Assembly: GCA_023362775.1 (NCBI GenBank)
Contig: JALMGJ010000001.1
Span: 66,660,001 to 66,724,000, forward strand
DNA length: 64,000 nucleotides
Source of the DNA: Charina bottae
Lineage: Eukaryota > Chordata > Lepidosauria > Squamata > Charinaidae
Direction of reading: 5' to 3'
The first letter of the stretch is position 1, and every line of letters begins with the position of its first letter. This document shows, in pieces, positions 22,050-33,908 of the stretch. A program made the translations under genes and the position numbers. The notes under the pieces were generated by a model. It was not told the origin of the DNA. It was given only the letters and a program-made list of their open reading frames with translations, and searched no databases.

Positions 22050-23230
22050 TATAAGTCACTGTCTCACGGCATATTTTAATGAAATGGAAAAACTATGAGA
22101 ATAATAAATCCCAGATTGATTCCATATCCTCCCCCCTCTGTTTGTGTGAGTATATGTGTTTGTGTGTGTGTGAGAGAGAGAGATCTAGGTTCTGAGCTGT
22201 TTTTTGAGATTTAGAAAATCAGTAACAAATGCTAGATTTTGATTTCACAAAAGACATCCAACTATTCTGCAATTTATTCATTTATTATTGAACTGTGTCA
22301 AGAAACATTTCTGGAGTCTGTATTCTTCCATCCATATTAGTTTTTAAAAAATAAACAATAATTTATTGACACATGGGCATCCACAGGGGGCAAATGATGT
22401 CACATCTGTCATGACCTCACTACAGAAATCATGCAATTTATGGAATTTGTATCAGTTGCATCATGACTTCATTGTGCAAAATATATAATTTACATTGCCT
22501 GTGTGATGTCATGACATACAGGGTGTCATCATGGTTTGTTTAATTGCCTAGGTTTTCACAGTGATATAGGAGATTTTCAGGGGGAAGAATAAAGTTCTAG
22601 GATGAACACTTGGCCCTCCACAATCTGATGCCTTCCAGATCTGTTCAGATTCCAAACTATCTTCTTGGCTTCTTGCTAAGCTTCAAATATCTAAGGAAAT
22701 TACTACAGTTCCATAACCCATTTTATTTTAATGTTTGGCTTGTCATACATCCATATATGATGGGCTCCAAAGTTACACCTGACTTGAAAGAACTATAATT
22801 TCTGTAGCTCTGTTTTCTGTTGTGGATCATCCTATAGACTCTGAACATCTGTTTCCACCTTGGCTATGCAGATCTTCAAAAGGGCACTTCATCAATACTT
22901 CAGTCAGAGCACCCCTTTGAATTAAAGTAACAAAGCAGTACCCCACTTCTCTTTATAGAAACAGAGCAGCCGCTTTGTGGTGCTCTGTTAAATAATCTTG
23001 GCTTGTATACGTGAACAACACATGTGCAGAGGCTACCATTAGTGAATCAGAGAGAATTGGCCTTACCGCAGTTAGCACTCTGCAAGTTTTCTCAGTAAAA
23101 GACTACACAATCAAAACTATGTAGAGGAATTTCTTGGAAGACTTGAAAAAAAATGCTTTTCATATAATTGAATACTGAAGCTTTGCTTCACATCAGTTTT
23201 TTCCTTGATCACTTTATACACCCAGGCCTC
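22050..23230. other. Intergenic, no gene recognised
   Basis: It contains a short GT/GA-rich microsatellite near 22160-22190 and a stretch at 22400-22540 with repeated 'catgatgtcatgac'-like words, distantly like 12950-13035. Nothing else is recognised. Confidence 0.4.
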
Positions 23231-23234
23231 TATA

Positions 23235-23436
23235 CAGTGGTCCCCAACCTTTTTGGCACCAGGGACCGGTTTTGTGGAAGACAATTTTTCCATGGACTGG
23301 GGGGGGGGGGATGGTTTCGGGATGGTGCGGACAGAAGTGGTAAGCGGACAGGGTGGCGTGGACGGAAGTGTGCGGCCCGGTTCCTAACAGGCCACGGACC
23401 GGTACCGGTCTGTGTCCCAGGGGTTGAGGACCCCTG
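23235..23436. mobile_element. hAT-type MITE, second family (202 bp)
   Basis: The left end is CAGTGGTCCCCAACC and the right end GGTTGAGGACCCCTG, imperfect inverted repeats typical of a widespread vertebrate hAT MITE. Internal words 'ggcaccagggaccggt' and 'ggccacggaccggtaccggt' are characteristic of that family. Flanks show an imperfect duplication (ctctata/ctctatg). A poly-G run lies inside. Confidence 0.8.
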
Positions 23437-25180
23437 CTCTATGAGTCTTAGGGGAAGCTTCAATGTTCAGTGACTTCACAGTACTAATAATTTGTTTTCT
23501 GTTTTGGATATTGAATATATTATGCTCTTCTGTCAGGTTTGGGGAACTTACTAAATCCATTACTGAACAATTCTATCAGAACAGGTAGCTCAGCTATTCA
23601 AAAATAATCATCATGCCTCAGGTTCACCTCCACCCAGAACACTCATAATTATTCCTTTTTACCTCTAAGGGTATTATATAGGATTGTTTTCTTTAATTTT
23701 AAGGGATGTCATATACACATGCAAGTTATCATCTTCATAAAGATGACATCTTAGCCTCTACAGCTGTCACACCTTTTTAATTCTTCCAGTATTAGAAGTT
23801 TGACCAAAATGCCCTTCCCTCTTTTCTGGCAATATCTGAGTATCTAATTGAAACACACTTTTTTCAAGCAATATGCCGCAAGAAGACTTCTTCTTTCTAA
23901 ACGTAATCTTAAAGTGAGGTCAGGGGGAGGGGAGAATGAATATGTCTGACAGCAGTAGACATTTCAGAATCTGGAAACTCAAACTTTCCGTTCCTATTGC
24001 CATGTGAGAAAGCTACATTTCCCAGACTTCCTAGTGGTGATGGATGGTTCCAAGTGTCCTTTGCTAGTAGAACATTTGGGCATGGAAAGGTGAGGTTTCC
24101 GTCCTTGTCAGCATTTCCTCATTACCAGTTGGCTTCTCCCCTCAAGGCAATTTCACTCAGTTACTACATTTTCTAAATTGGCCTGTAACTCTTTAGGGCA
24201 ATTCGCTTCCTCTTCTCAAGCATCTCACTGTGATCGCAACTGCGCATAATAATCTGGCTTAATTTTATAAGAGGAGCCTCAAGTTGGGTTGATTACTTAT
24301 TTAGTCAGCCTTTATTCCTCAGCACAATGGTTCACAAGAAACACATCACTTGCAGCCTTGCCTGAAGTTTAATTCAACTCTCATGACTCCTAGAGACCTT
24401 ATTGCTTAGAAGCTGCACTGTGTTCTGGTCCCAGCTGGAATACAGCCTTGCTTCTTGAACAATTCCACTTCCTATCTGTCCCTTTTCTGTTTTTGACTTT
24501 GATTCTTTGACAGGCTGATTAAGTGGTCCAAGTCTATTCTGCATAAGGAGTAACTATTGACCAGGATGGGGTGGGAATGTCAATTTTTAAAAGAATAAAA
24601 TAAATGTCAATTTTTAAAAGAATAAAATAAAGGAAAACATATCCTTTCAAATGAAATGATATAAGGGCCCAGTTTGATAACTTAATTCATGCTGTGTGAA
24701 TACTCCAGTTGCAGTGATGAATGCTATTGAGATCCATGTGCTTACCGTTGTGTGCAATTCCATACAGTGATGGATGTACATGGCCTGCTATCATTTTTCC
24801 TTTGCTTGATAGCTTGCAAAAACAAACATGCGTTGAACATAAATCTTCATGACTCACAATGTACTTGTTGATCCACTTATCCCCTTAAATGTTTTTTTTT
24901 TGGTGCCAAAATCTTTGATCTTCCTTGGCAGCAAGTTCTTGAAACAGCAGCAGCAGATGAACAAGCCATGTAAGCAGAAGATAGAATGGGCTCCTTGGGA
25001 TAAGCTAAATGCTAATTTCTCCTGCTTGTATTTTAAAGTTGCATTTGGTGATTTGGACTGAAAATGTATACTGTAAATCAAGCACCTTTTTAACTTGTCT
25101 GCCCTTATGCATCTGCTTTACTTATCCATCTTACTTATCTGCCTTATTTATTTCGATGATGTCATGTGATCAAACTCACT
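23437..25180. other. Intergenic with a short tandem duplication
   Basis: At 24578-24632 a unit of about 27 bases (tcaatttttaaaagaataaa...) occurs twice in tandem. Otherwise no gene or repeat is recognised. Confidence 0.5.
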
Positions 25181-25181
25181 G

Positions 25182-25382
25182 GAAAAGGCAGTTATGCTTG
25201 GAATGGTCAGTGGTAAAAGGACACGAGGCCGCCAAAAAACACGGTGGCTAGATACCATCAAGGCCAACACCAGCCAGAGCATAAAACAACTAAAAGAAGC
25301 TGTACAAGATCAGAAAATGTGTAGAGAGCTAGTCCATAGAATCGCCGAGAATCGGAGACGATTGAACGGATAGCATCATCAT
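25182..25382 (+). mobile_element. RTE-like LINE 3' end fragment
   Basis: The + strand encodes RGRQKTRWLDTIKANTSQSI, then KQLKEAVQDQKMCRELVHRI and NRRRLNG followed by a stop. This is the typical end of RTE-type ORF2 proteins (compare RRGRQRMRWLD in the BovB copy at 30036). It is 5'-truncated and diverged from the other RTE copies here, so it is a third lineage or an older one. Confidence 0.65.
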
Positions 25383-25505
25383 CATGCATCTGGCAGTGTC
25401 TTCTGGTGTTACAAAAACTCCTTCAAGCCACTACTTTTGAAAGTCCAAAACTGGGCAAAATCTAGGTTCAATCTGATTTGTCACTGATTTGTCCCAGATC
25501 CCTTA

Positions 25506-25842
25506 CCGGCGTGGTGGCTCAGCCGGTAAGACGCCAGGCTTGTCGATCGGAAGATCGTAAGTTTGGAGGTTCGAATCCCTAGCCCCGCATGACAGAGTGA
25601 GCTCCCGCACTCGCCCCAGCTCTTGCCAACCTAGCAATTCGAAAGCATGCAAATGCAAGTAGATGAATAGAGGTACCACTTCGCTGGGTAGGTAACAGCG
25701 TTCCGCATGTGTCATGCGGCCACATGACCGTGGAAGCGTCTTCGGACAATGCTGGCTCTTCGGCTAACAAACGGAGATGAGCACCGGCCCCTAGAGTCGG
25801 ACACGACTGCACAAATATGCGGGGGGTACCTTTACCTTTACT
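25506..25842 (+). mobile_element. tRNA-derived SINE with BovB-like tail (Sauria/Squam type)
   Basis: It has box A-like TGGCTCAGCCGGTAAG, box B GGTTCGAATCC about 50 bases downstream, a central body, and the 3' end GAGTCGGACACGACTGC, which matches the 3' end of BovB LINEs. It ends in CTTTACCTTTACT. About 337 bp, nearly full length. tRNA scanners may call the head; it is not a tRNA gene. Confidence 0.88.
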
Positions 25843-27515
25843 TAAGGGACAAATGAGGAATCTAGGCCCAGGAATGCATGCATGCAGGCTTTGGACTTAT
25901 TTCAGATCCCCTGCTTATTTTGCAAACTCTTTGGCTCCAACTGCCAATGGCACACCAAGGAAAGGGCAGGCCTTCAGTGGAAGGAGCCATAGGTGTAATG
26001 GTTGGGGAAGGGACTCTACACTTCTCATGGCTTGGAAAGGGGTCAGGGGTAGGGCACTGGAGAAATTCTGTTTTTGCTGCTGTCTACCACCAGTCTTGGC
26101 AAGTGGCTCTGCTGATTGTTTACTTAGGTTGGGTGTCCTCCAGATGTTTTCGACATCAGGTCCTCTAAGTCTCAGCCATCATGACCAAATGACAGGGAGG
26201 TATAATCCAAATCATCTAGAGAGCACCAGGCCCTTCACAACATAGAACTTAATGTCCTTTCTGTGTCAGGCTAAATACTTTCTAATCAAACTTTCAACAT
26301 TTTAGTTATTGGATTTTTATCCCTCCATCTATTCAGGAGCGCAAGGAGGCATACATAGCTGTTCATCCAATTTTTCCCTATAACAATCCTGTGAGGTAGG
26401 TATTTTTGACAAAGAGAATGACTGGCCCAAAGTCACCCAAATGTTGGATGTGGTACAAATCTATATATTGAGTTATAGTCTAAATATGGCTTCCAAATTA
26501 AATTAAATTTATGTTTCTCCAAGAAGTTAAACCTGCTGGTTGGATTTGTCTTTGTCAATGTACAGAATACACAAACTGCCTTATGCCCAATCAAACCATC
26601 TGCCCTATTAACTTAGTATTGTCTTCTCCTGGTTGCTCCCTGGGATCTCATGGTATATATCTGTTTTTACCTGATACTCAAAATTAAAAACAAATCTTGA
26701 AATGCCTGTGATTGGTCCTGGAAAATTTTCTATAGAAACTTGCTACTGAGCTACAGACTCTGCCCATCGTGAAGTAAATGCAGCTCATGGAAACAAAATG
26801 TTTAACTCCCAAGGTTGCCAATTCTTGAGAGGAATGGTTTCAGTATTGGGGTGGAACTTGGGAGTGTAGCCTGTAGTTGGTAGCATACACAAGGTCAGAT
26901 GGTAATAAAGAAAGGATTACTTATGTAGCTTTAATCATGCCCACCCAAAGCTGAAGAGAGAAAAATGGCCTGCTTCCCCAATCCCCACCCCTGCCTGCTT
27001 TTCTGGAAATTGGTTTGAAAGCAACGATAAAACAGGCAGCCTGTTTTTGTAGCCATCCCCCATCCCTGCCAAGTTGGTTGGCAATTTAGCCAGCAGCTAT
27101 ATCCAGACAGAAAATATTTCTGACTGTGCTGTAGCATTCTGTTTCAAGAACAATTACATCCATGGTGAGATGTTTTAACAGAGTATTTATACCTGTGTTC
27201 AAATAGTAAATTCATTCTCTAAGTATGAGCCATTATGAAGTTAAAAGAAAGCACCATCCAAGGACAGAGAGGAAGGGTTAGCAAGCTGGAGAAACCTACA
27301 GAGGAAAAAATATTAGAAAACAGACAAACAACAACAACAAATCATGAGCAGGCACGGAGTGGGTAGGTAGAGCCCAGTATAGCATAGTGAAAGCTTCCAG
27401 AGGACATGCAATGCTGTGTGTATGTGTGTATATAATAAGCTGGGGAGAGACAACTGGGGAGAAGGGGAATAGGGTCTCAGAGAAAAGTGCATGGTTGCCT
27501 GTAATGATGCTGGCT
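25843..27515. other. Intergenic with one SINE relic
   Basis: At about 26320-26445 the minus strand carries a MIR-like core (GGGTGACTTTGGGCCAGTC) and 'cctcacaggattgtta', an old SINE relic. ORFs at 25817-26245 have no recognisable product. Confidence 0.45.
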
Positions 27516-27520
27516 GGAAC

Positions 27521-27790
27521 TGTAATGGGCTGTGAGAATGACTTTGAGGAACAGGAGGAAGAGCCGCAACCAAGACAACAGTCAGATAAACAAAATCTAA
27601 CTCCAAAACAGAAATGTAATTTGAGAAAGCATCTCAGACTTGACCCTCCCTAGTTCTCTCATACATAAAGGCAGGGAGGGGGGAGGCGCATTCAGACTTG
27701 CAAGTTTCTGTTATTGTAACCCTATAATAAAAGTAGTATTAGTATCCATAACTTTGGTTTCCTAGTCTGGTCTACCCCAAAGGGCTGACA
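27521..27790 (+). mobile_element. LTR, same family as 13796-14052
   Basis: It starts TGTAATGGGCTGTGAGAATG and ends CAAAGGGCTGACA. The start and end align with the minus-strand LTR at 13796-14052 (shared GAATGAC, ACAGGAGG, AGAGCCG words). An AATAAA lies at about 27726. The flanking pentamers (ggaac/taaac) are not a clean duplication. Downstream sequence to 28.4 kb has no recognisable gag or pol. Confidence 0.72.
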
Positions 27791-30035
27791 TAAACTCTGA
27801 AGAAAGAACACTCCACAGTACAAGGGTTCTGTCAATATAACTTAAGATGTAATAGTTTGTTATGTGTAATAGGGGATTGACAACTGGAATCTCAGGCAAC
27901 CAACCTTGTTGGTACATCAATATGCAAGCATATGGCGATCAGGACAGTTTTGTGTAGTTAGTGGCCTCTAAGGTAGTGATTTTTTTTGGTTTAATTAGTT
28001 GTCTCTGCTGTGTTTTACCTGGGTGGGGGGATTATATTATGCAGGGGTAGCATACCATTGTTTTTTGTTTGGGATACATCGTAGTTTGGAACTGGAGAGG
28101 AGTGATGTACCCGGCTGAGATGCAGGAGTCATCCCAGGAGGGGAGTCAGCAGCTTCCTGGTGCAACTGATTGTCCCTCGCCTGGAATGCTCCCCCATGAT
28201 GGACCCCCTTACCCCTTTATTCTGGTGCGGATGCTGCAGTCTGCTGCCTTCTTGAAGATACTTACAGTCATATGGAAGAACTTGCAGAGGACTCAGGGAC
28301 TGGATTCATTATTGGCAACCCTGACAGAGAGGTCAATGGCAGGGACTTTGGCAGTGGGGACTTTGGTGAGGGGCTAGGGAAATAAATTAAGCTGGTGCAA
28401 ATTGATAGGCGTTTCCAGTGATGTAAGGAAACATCTTGAGTGCTAGGAATCTGAGTGCCCCAAATTAACAGTGATTGTGGAATTTACAGTCCCAAAATTC
28501 TAGAGAGCAGCAGTTTGTCAACTCTTGAGTACATATAGGAACTGGGGATAGTAACAATGAAGCCCATTCAGCAGTCTGTTAGAACTACTGAAATGGAGCA
28601 GAGCTGCAAAGTTCGTGTACAGAAAAAGAATATTGTTTAAAAACAGAGCCCATGAGCATATTAGAGAGATCTAGGTTAATCTTACACCCTTAGCCCACCC
28701 AAGCATAAAGAAACACGTGCTTAGACATGGCAGTTATGTAAAGTAAGTACAAAAGAGTCCTTATGTTTATTCATTGCAGATACAGCATTTTTGGTAAATA
28801 AATGATGTTCCATTTCTTCTTTGTTTCCCTAAACTTAATACCTCTTGCCCTGCTTGCTGCAAGAGATGCATGTAGAAAGGGGGAAAAATCTCCTAGGCCC
28901 ATCCATGGCCTAGGATGGAGCAGCACACAGCCATGTGCTTACTCCCAGTCCAAGGAGGAGAGAGAGAGAGAAAGAGGAAGTGGGAGTGGCCACAAACAGC
29001 TTCCTCAAAAGCATGGAGAGTTTGCATCCTAGAGCAGCCATCCATATGCTGATGAGGCATGCTGGATTTGCTAGAATCTCCAACAAACAAGAGGTTATGA
29101 AAAAGTGGGTGTTGAGGCATGTATTTGAAGGAAGTGAAAAGGTGGGATCCCACAGGCATTTCTAGAAGGCGGCTCTAATGATACAAATCAAAAAGAGAAA
29201 AAAACAGAGCTCAGGACAATTAGATCCTCTTTGCCCCAGGAACAGCTCTGAAACTCCAGCATCATTCTGAATTAAACATGGAAAATACATCAACTATCTT
29301 TCCAACTTAATGAATATGATTTCTTGACAAGCTAATTTCCCTTGGCACAGCTTCCTGGTTTTTGTGTTGATCAACAAACTCCCAGGTGCTAATGAAATGA
29401 TTGCAGACTAATCTACTCATTTTTAGGGACACAGAACATTCTAATATAAAGTTCACCCTTTGTTGTTTTCTGTTCTCACAATAGCATGTAGAAGAGGATA
29501 TATATATATTTTTATTTTTCACAGCCAAGAAAATGATGTCTCCACCACAAAAACATGGAAAGTTCCCTTCAACTTTATCTTCATTCTAGTTCAAAGGAAA
29601 ATATAACAGTTATGAAGATAACATAACAATTGTGGGATAGGACAACTTGGATGACACAGACAGAGGAGAAAAAGGTCAACATTAAAACTGTGAAAAGTTT
29701 GAAATAATAATAAAGGGCTAATATTTTGGACAGGCAACTCCCTATCTGCCTTTCCATTTCAGGTAAAATCGTGATAGTAAATGGATGAAAGACAGTATTG
29801 TTATGGCAGGCTAAAGTTCCCACTTTCTCTCATTTCACAAGGAGTTGATAATCTGTTGTTCTTTCATGCTGAACCTCTTTCCATAAATATTTGAATTGCA
29901 TAATGTGGGCAGAGACAGGACAGCTTGGAGAGCTTTTATCCACAGAGTCACCAGGAGCTGGCTACAATTCAACAGAACATAACACAATTTGGGGGGTGGG
30001 CTGATGGTTATACTATAAATGAAATTTTGAGAGCA
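27791..30035. other. Intergenic, no gene recognised
   Basis: No known gene or repeat is recognised. The ORFs at 28069-28377 and 28802-29165 lack recognisable similarity. Confidence 0.45.
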
Positions 30036-30872
30036 TGTAGCCAGAGTTAAGATTGCTGGGAGAAATATCAACAACCTCAGATATGCAGACGATACCACCC
30101 TAATGGCAGAAAGCGAAGAGGAACTAAAGAGCCTCTTGATGAGGGTGAAAGAGGAGAGTGCAAAAGCTGGCTTGAAACTCAACATTAAAAAAAACTCAGA
30201 TCATGGCATCTGGCCCCATCACTTCCTGGCAAATAGAAGGGGAAGAAATGGAAGCAGTGACAGATTTTATTTTCTTGGGCTCCAAGATCACCGCAGACGG
30301 TGACTACAGCCATGAAATTAAAAGACGCTTGCTCCTTGGGAGGAAAGCTATGGCAAACCTAGACAGCATATTAAAAAGCAGAGACATCACCTTGCCGACA
30401 AAGGTCCATATAGTTAAAGCTATGTTTTTCCCAGTAGTAATGTATGGCTGTGAGAGTTGGACCATAAGGAAGGCTGAACACCGAAGAATTGATGCTTTCG
30501 AGCTGTGGTGCTGGAAAAGACTCTTGAGAGTCCCTTGGACTGCAAGGAGGTCAAATCAGTCAATCCTAAAGGAAATCAACCCTGACTGCTCATTGGAAGG
30601 ACAGATGCTGAAGCTGAAGCTCAAATACTTTGGCCACCTAATGCGAAGAGAGGACTCACTGGAAAAGACCCTGATGCTGGGAAAGACTGAAGGCAAAAGG
30701 AGAAGGGGACGGCAGAGGATGAGATGGTTGGATAGCATCACCGATGTGATGAACATGAATTTGAGTAAACTCCGGGAGACAGTGGAGGACAGGAAGGCCT
30801 GGCGTGCTATGGTCCATGAGGTCACGAAGAGTCAGACACGACTAAACGACTGAACAACAACAACAAAATTGC
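30036..30872 (+). mobile_element. BovB (RTE) LINE 3' end with RT catalytic motif
   Basis: The + strand encodes the end of the BovB ORF2. NNLRYADDTTLMAE with the catalytic YADD is at about 30070-30115, and one frameshift follows between the LNIKK and MASGPITSW segments. It then stays open to the stop (30851-30853) through YGCESWTIRKAEHRRIDAFE, VPWTARRSNQSILKE and RRGRQRMRWLDSI. The 3' end has GAAGAGTCAGACACGACT and a (CAA)n tail. It is 5'-truncated near 30036. This copy resembles ruminant-type BovB (TARRSNQSILKE, GHLMRR, MRWLD) more than the copies at 48235 and 58009. The family is known for horizontal transfer between squamates and ruminants. Confidence 0.93.
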
Positions 30873-31278
30873 ATATCATCTATTGGGGTGCATTGTCTGT
30901 TCGCCTTATCATTCCCTTGCTGGTATTTATCTGAAGGTATACTGGTGAAGTTACTTTGTCCCACCCTTCTAGCTCTGATAGGATGCCTTCTACCAATCTT
31001 CAGCTTACCTCCCTTCATGGACACATTTCCAACTTTTCTAAATACCTAAGGGGCTCAGAAGCAGTCTTGTAAACAAAGTTGTTGCTAGAGGTTGGCACTT
31101 TCCTCCTCTACATGCCAACCATCTCTTCCTCCTCCTCATTATAATTTTCGTTATTGTTATCAAGTCAAGGTAGGTGCCAAAATCTCATCCCCAGCCATCA
31201 TGGCCCTACTGTACCTAGTAGCTCTGAACCAAGTCTCCCATATCTTCTGATTGCTCACCCAATAGATTTAACCAAGGC
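30873..31278. other. Intergenic, no gene recognised
   Basis: Unique-looking sequence between the BovB tail and the next SINE; nothing recognised. Confidence 0.5.
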
Positions 31279-31292
31279 TACAGCTGGGGAAA

Positions 31293-31631
31293 TGAAAGGG
31301 GCTTGGTGGCTCAGCGGGTAAGACGCCAGGCTTGTCGATCGGAAGATCGCAAGTTCGGAGGTTCGAATCCCTAGCCCTGCATGACGGAGTGAGCTCCCGC
31401 ACTAGCTCCAGCTCTTCCCAACCTAGCAATTCAAAAGCATGAAAATGCAAGTAGATGAATAGGTACCACTTCAGTGGGTAGGTAACAGCGTTCCGCGCAT
31501 GTCATGCGGCCACATGACCGTGGAAGCGTCTTCGGACAACGCTGGCTCTTCGGCTAACAAACGGAGATGAGCACCGGCCCCTAGAGTCGGACACGACTGC
31601 ACAAATGTGCGGGGGGAACCTTACCTTACCT
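31293..31631 (+). mobile_element. tRNA-derived SINE with BovB-like tail, 14-bp target duplication
   Basis: It is the same family as 25506-25842, with box A TGGCTCAGCGGGTAAG, box B GGTTCGAATCC and the tail GAGTCGGACACGACTGC. It is flanked by TACAGCTGGGGAAA at 31279-31292 and 31632-31645, proof of retroposition. Confidence 0.93.
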
Positions 31632-31984
31632 TACAGCTGGGGAAAGCCAAAGAGTTCTTGTCCTCCCATTTAAAAAGATATTTGATAGAGCAGTTTACAT
31701 TTCGAAATGTTTTAATATCAGTGTGAGAATTACATTAGAATCATATACCCAATATGTGTATACAATACGTGACTTGTCTTTTGTCTACATTTCTCTAGAG
31801 CACCTCTCTAACTGAACACAGATGTCCACCATAAAGTACAGGCCAGGGTGGGTTTTTTTTTGACAAACTTTCCAAATAGACAGAATTAGATATATTATTC
31901 TTACAATGCTCAAACCATCTTACAGCAAGTGTCCATGTTATTTAGACAGGGTTGACTAATAATAGAACTTTAGAAAAATATTGC

Positions 31985-32220
31985 TTATACTATTTTATTT
32001 ATTTATTAAATCGATTTATATAGCCACCCATCTCAGTAGATAACTCTGGGCAGCTCACAACATTAAAACAGATATGAATATATGCAAATATAAAATAAGA
32101 AATAAAACACATAGCAGCCAGAGAACCATAAACAGCCTTCACCACAGCCAGGAAACAGGCTCTGTCATACACCCAGGACCCCAGGTTCGAGCACAGATTA
32201 GGACCAACTTAATTTTTTTC
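31985..32220 (-). mobile_element. CR1/L2-like LINE 3' end
   Basis: On the + strand it starts TTTATTTATTAAATCG and reads 'tatagccacccatctcag...ctctgggcagctcacaac', the same 3'-UTR pattern as the better copy at 54617. 5'-truncated. Confidence 0.6.
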
Positions 32221-32307
32221 TTTAAGAGAAAAAAAAGGAAAACTGAAACATGAGATAAACAAAAAGGAGCAAGGAAGAGAAAGACAAAAGGAAAAATTAC
32301 ATAATAA

Positions 32308-32310
<3 letters not shown>

Positions 32311-32348
<38 letters not shown>
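32311..32348. repeat. (CT)n microsatellite
   Basis: About 19 uninterrupted CT units. Confidence 0.97.
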
Positions 32349-32351
<3 letters not shown>

Positions 32352-33104
32352 CCTTGGTCATAGCCATACAGAAATGTATAGTAAGACTTTATGTTGATAT
32401 ACACCAGATCACAGGTGAAGGGGGAACACACTTAATCAGTACAAGTTTTAAAAGCAAGTTTGACCAAGTCTTTCCATTTTTTAGCTACAGTCTATACACA
32501 ATAAATCCAGAGTTCTTCAATTTTTGGTATATAGTCCAATACCACATTGACATTTTTAAATCTTGTATCTCTCCCCTGCACTATCTTCATTCCTATAAAT
32601 ATTAAATCAAAACAGGTCAGCCCTGGAGCAAGCCTAAAACCCCTGCTATTGTACACTTCCAGTATATTGAAATTGACATCCAGCTCTTAATAAACATCCT
32701 CTGAGGAGTTCAATGCATTCAAAAAAGAATCTTTAGTTGAATTAAATGCATCTTATGATGGAAAGATACATATTTAACATTCTTTAAAATTTTAATCCAT
32801 TAATTTATTAAAACAAGTTATACATGCCAGCAGTTGTTTGTAGTATCTCTTCTGCTGCAGGAGGTCCAGCGCAGCTGTTGGTGTAGTATTGGATACATAA
32901 GCCTGGTAAGTGGTAGGAAGAGCTTTTCTGGCATTAACACAGTCCTTGTCAAACCATGGCTTGGAGTGGTGCTGTTGTTGCCTCAAGGGTGCACTGTTAT
33001 TACGGGTTAGATGCTGTGGAGCTCTTGGGTAAGGGTGTTATAGTTCTCCAAGACTGCATAGGAAACTCAGCTGATGTCAGGGCAGGACTGTAGACACTGT
33101 AAGC

Positions 33105-33369
33105 CAGGGGTCCCCAACCTGTGGGCTGCGGCCCACTAGTGGGCCACGGCCTGTTAGGAAGTGGGCTGCACAGCAGGTGAGTGGTGGTGGTCCACGCAAT
33201 TGGCTCCTGCTTGCAAACCCCGCCCCCCATCCACACAATTGGCTTCCACCTGCAAACCCTGCCCCCGGTCTACGCAATTGGCTCCTGCCTGCAAACCCTG
33301 CCCCCCCAGCCCGTGGAAAAATTGTGTTCCACGACCGGTCCTTGGAGCCAAAAAGGTTGGGTACCCCTG
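33105..33369. mobile_element. hAT-type MITE, second family (265 bp), inserted in a LINE
   Basis: The ends are CAGGGGTCCCCAACC and GGTTGGGTACCCCTG. Flanks are CTGTAAGC (33097-33104) and CTGTAAGT (33370-33377), an 8-bp duplication with one mismatch. The interior has three tandem units of about 41-43 bases around 'cgcaattggctcctgc'. It is the same family as 23235-23436, in opposite orientation. Confidence 0.88.
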
Positions 33370-33772
33370 CTGTAAGTGATCTGAGGCCAGTAGCTCAGTT
33401 ATCATTTTATTTAGATGGGGGGTCCACTTGGCTCAGCAGTAAGCTCTTCCTGCTGGCATTAGAAAGGATTGGTAGCAGTCTTCAGTATGTGTTTCTTGAG
33501 TGAAGACATTTAACTGGAGCAGGATTGGGAAATTATTGCTGTCAAACTGAGGCATAACTTCTAGGGCCTTGGCATAGGGCAGAAGGTCCCTAGAGACAGT
33601 TATATAGTCAATAGCACACATTCTGGAGCCAGATAGGTAGGTGAATTCAGCTGGATGGTCACTTTCAAGGGCACCATTTAAAATGTGGAGATGTAGCCTG
33701 AAGGTTGTTTGAGCCAGGCAGAGGCCTGCAGAGTTTGATTTCTGATCTTTTGAGCAACAGGTGAGGAGGAAT

Positions 33773-33908
33773 TCTTCAGCTTCAAGGTTGGGAGGGGAAC
33801 ATTTGTGCTTTGCATAGAGGTTGTGGTCATTGGGGCCCAATCTTCAGCTTCAAGGTTGGGAGGGGAACATTTGTGCTTTGCATAGAGGTTGTGGTCATTG
33901 GGGCCCAA
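33773..33908. repeat. 68-bp perfect tandem duplication
   Basis: Bases 33773-33840 and 33841-33908 are identical. The unit lies inside LINE endonuclease coding sequence; 68 is not a multiple of three, so the duplication shifts the frame. Perfect identity points to a recent slip or an assembly artefact. Confidence 0.9.

Noticed and set aside
25506..25600. tRNA gene
   Set aside because: Box A and B are present, but the sequence continues into a SINE body repeated at 31293, 37309 and 56828, and no cloverleaf with mature ends forms.
33194..33310. CRISPR-like or satellite repeat
   Set aside because: The three units are the internal tandem repeat of a hAT MITE.
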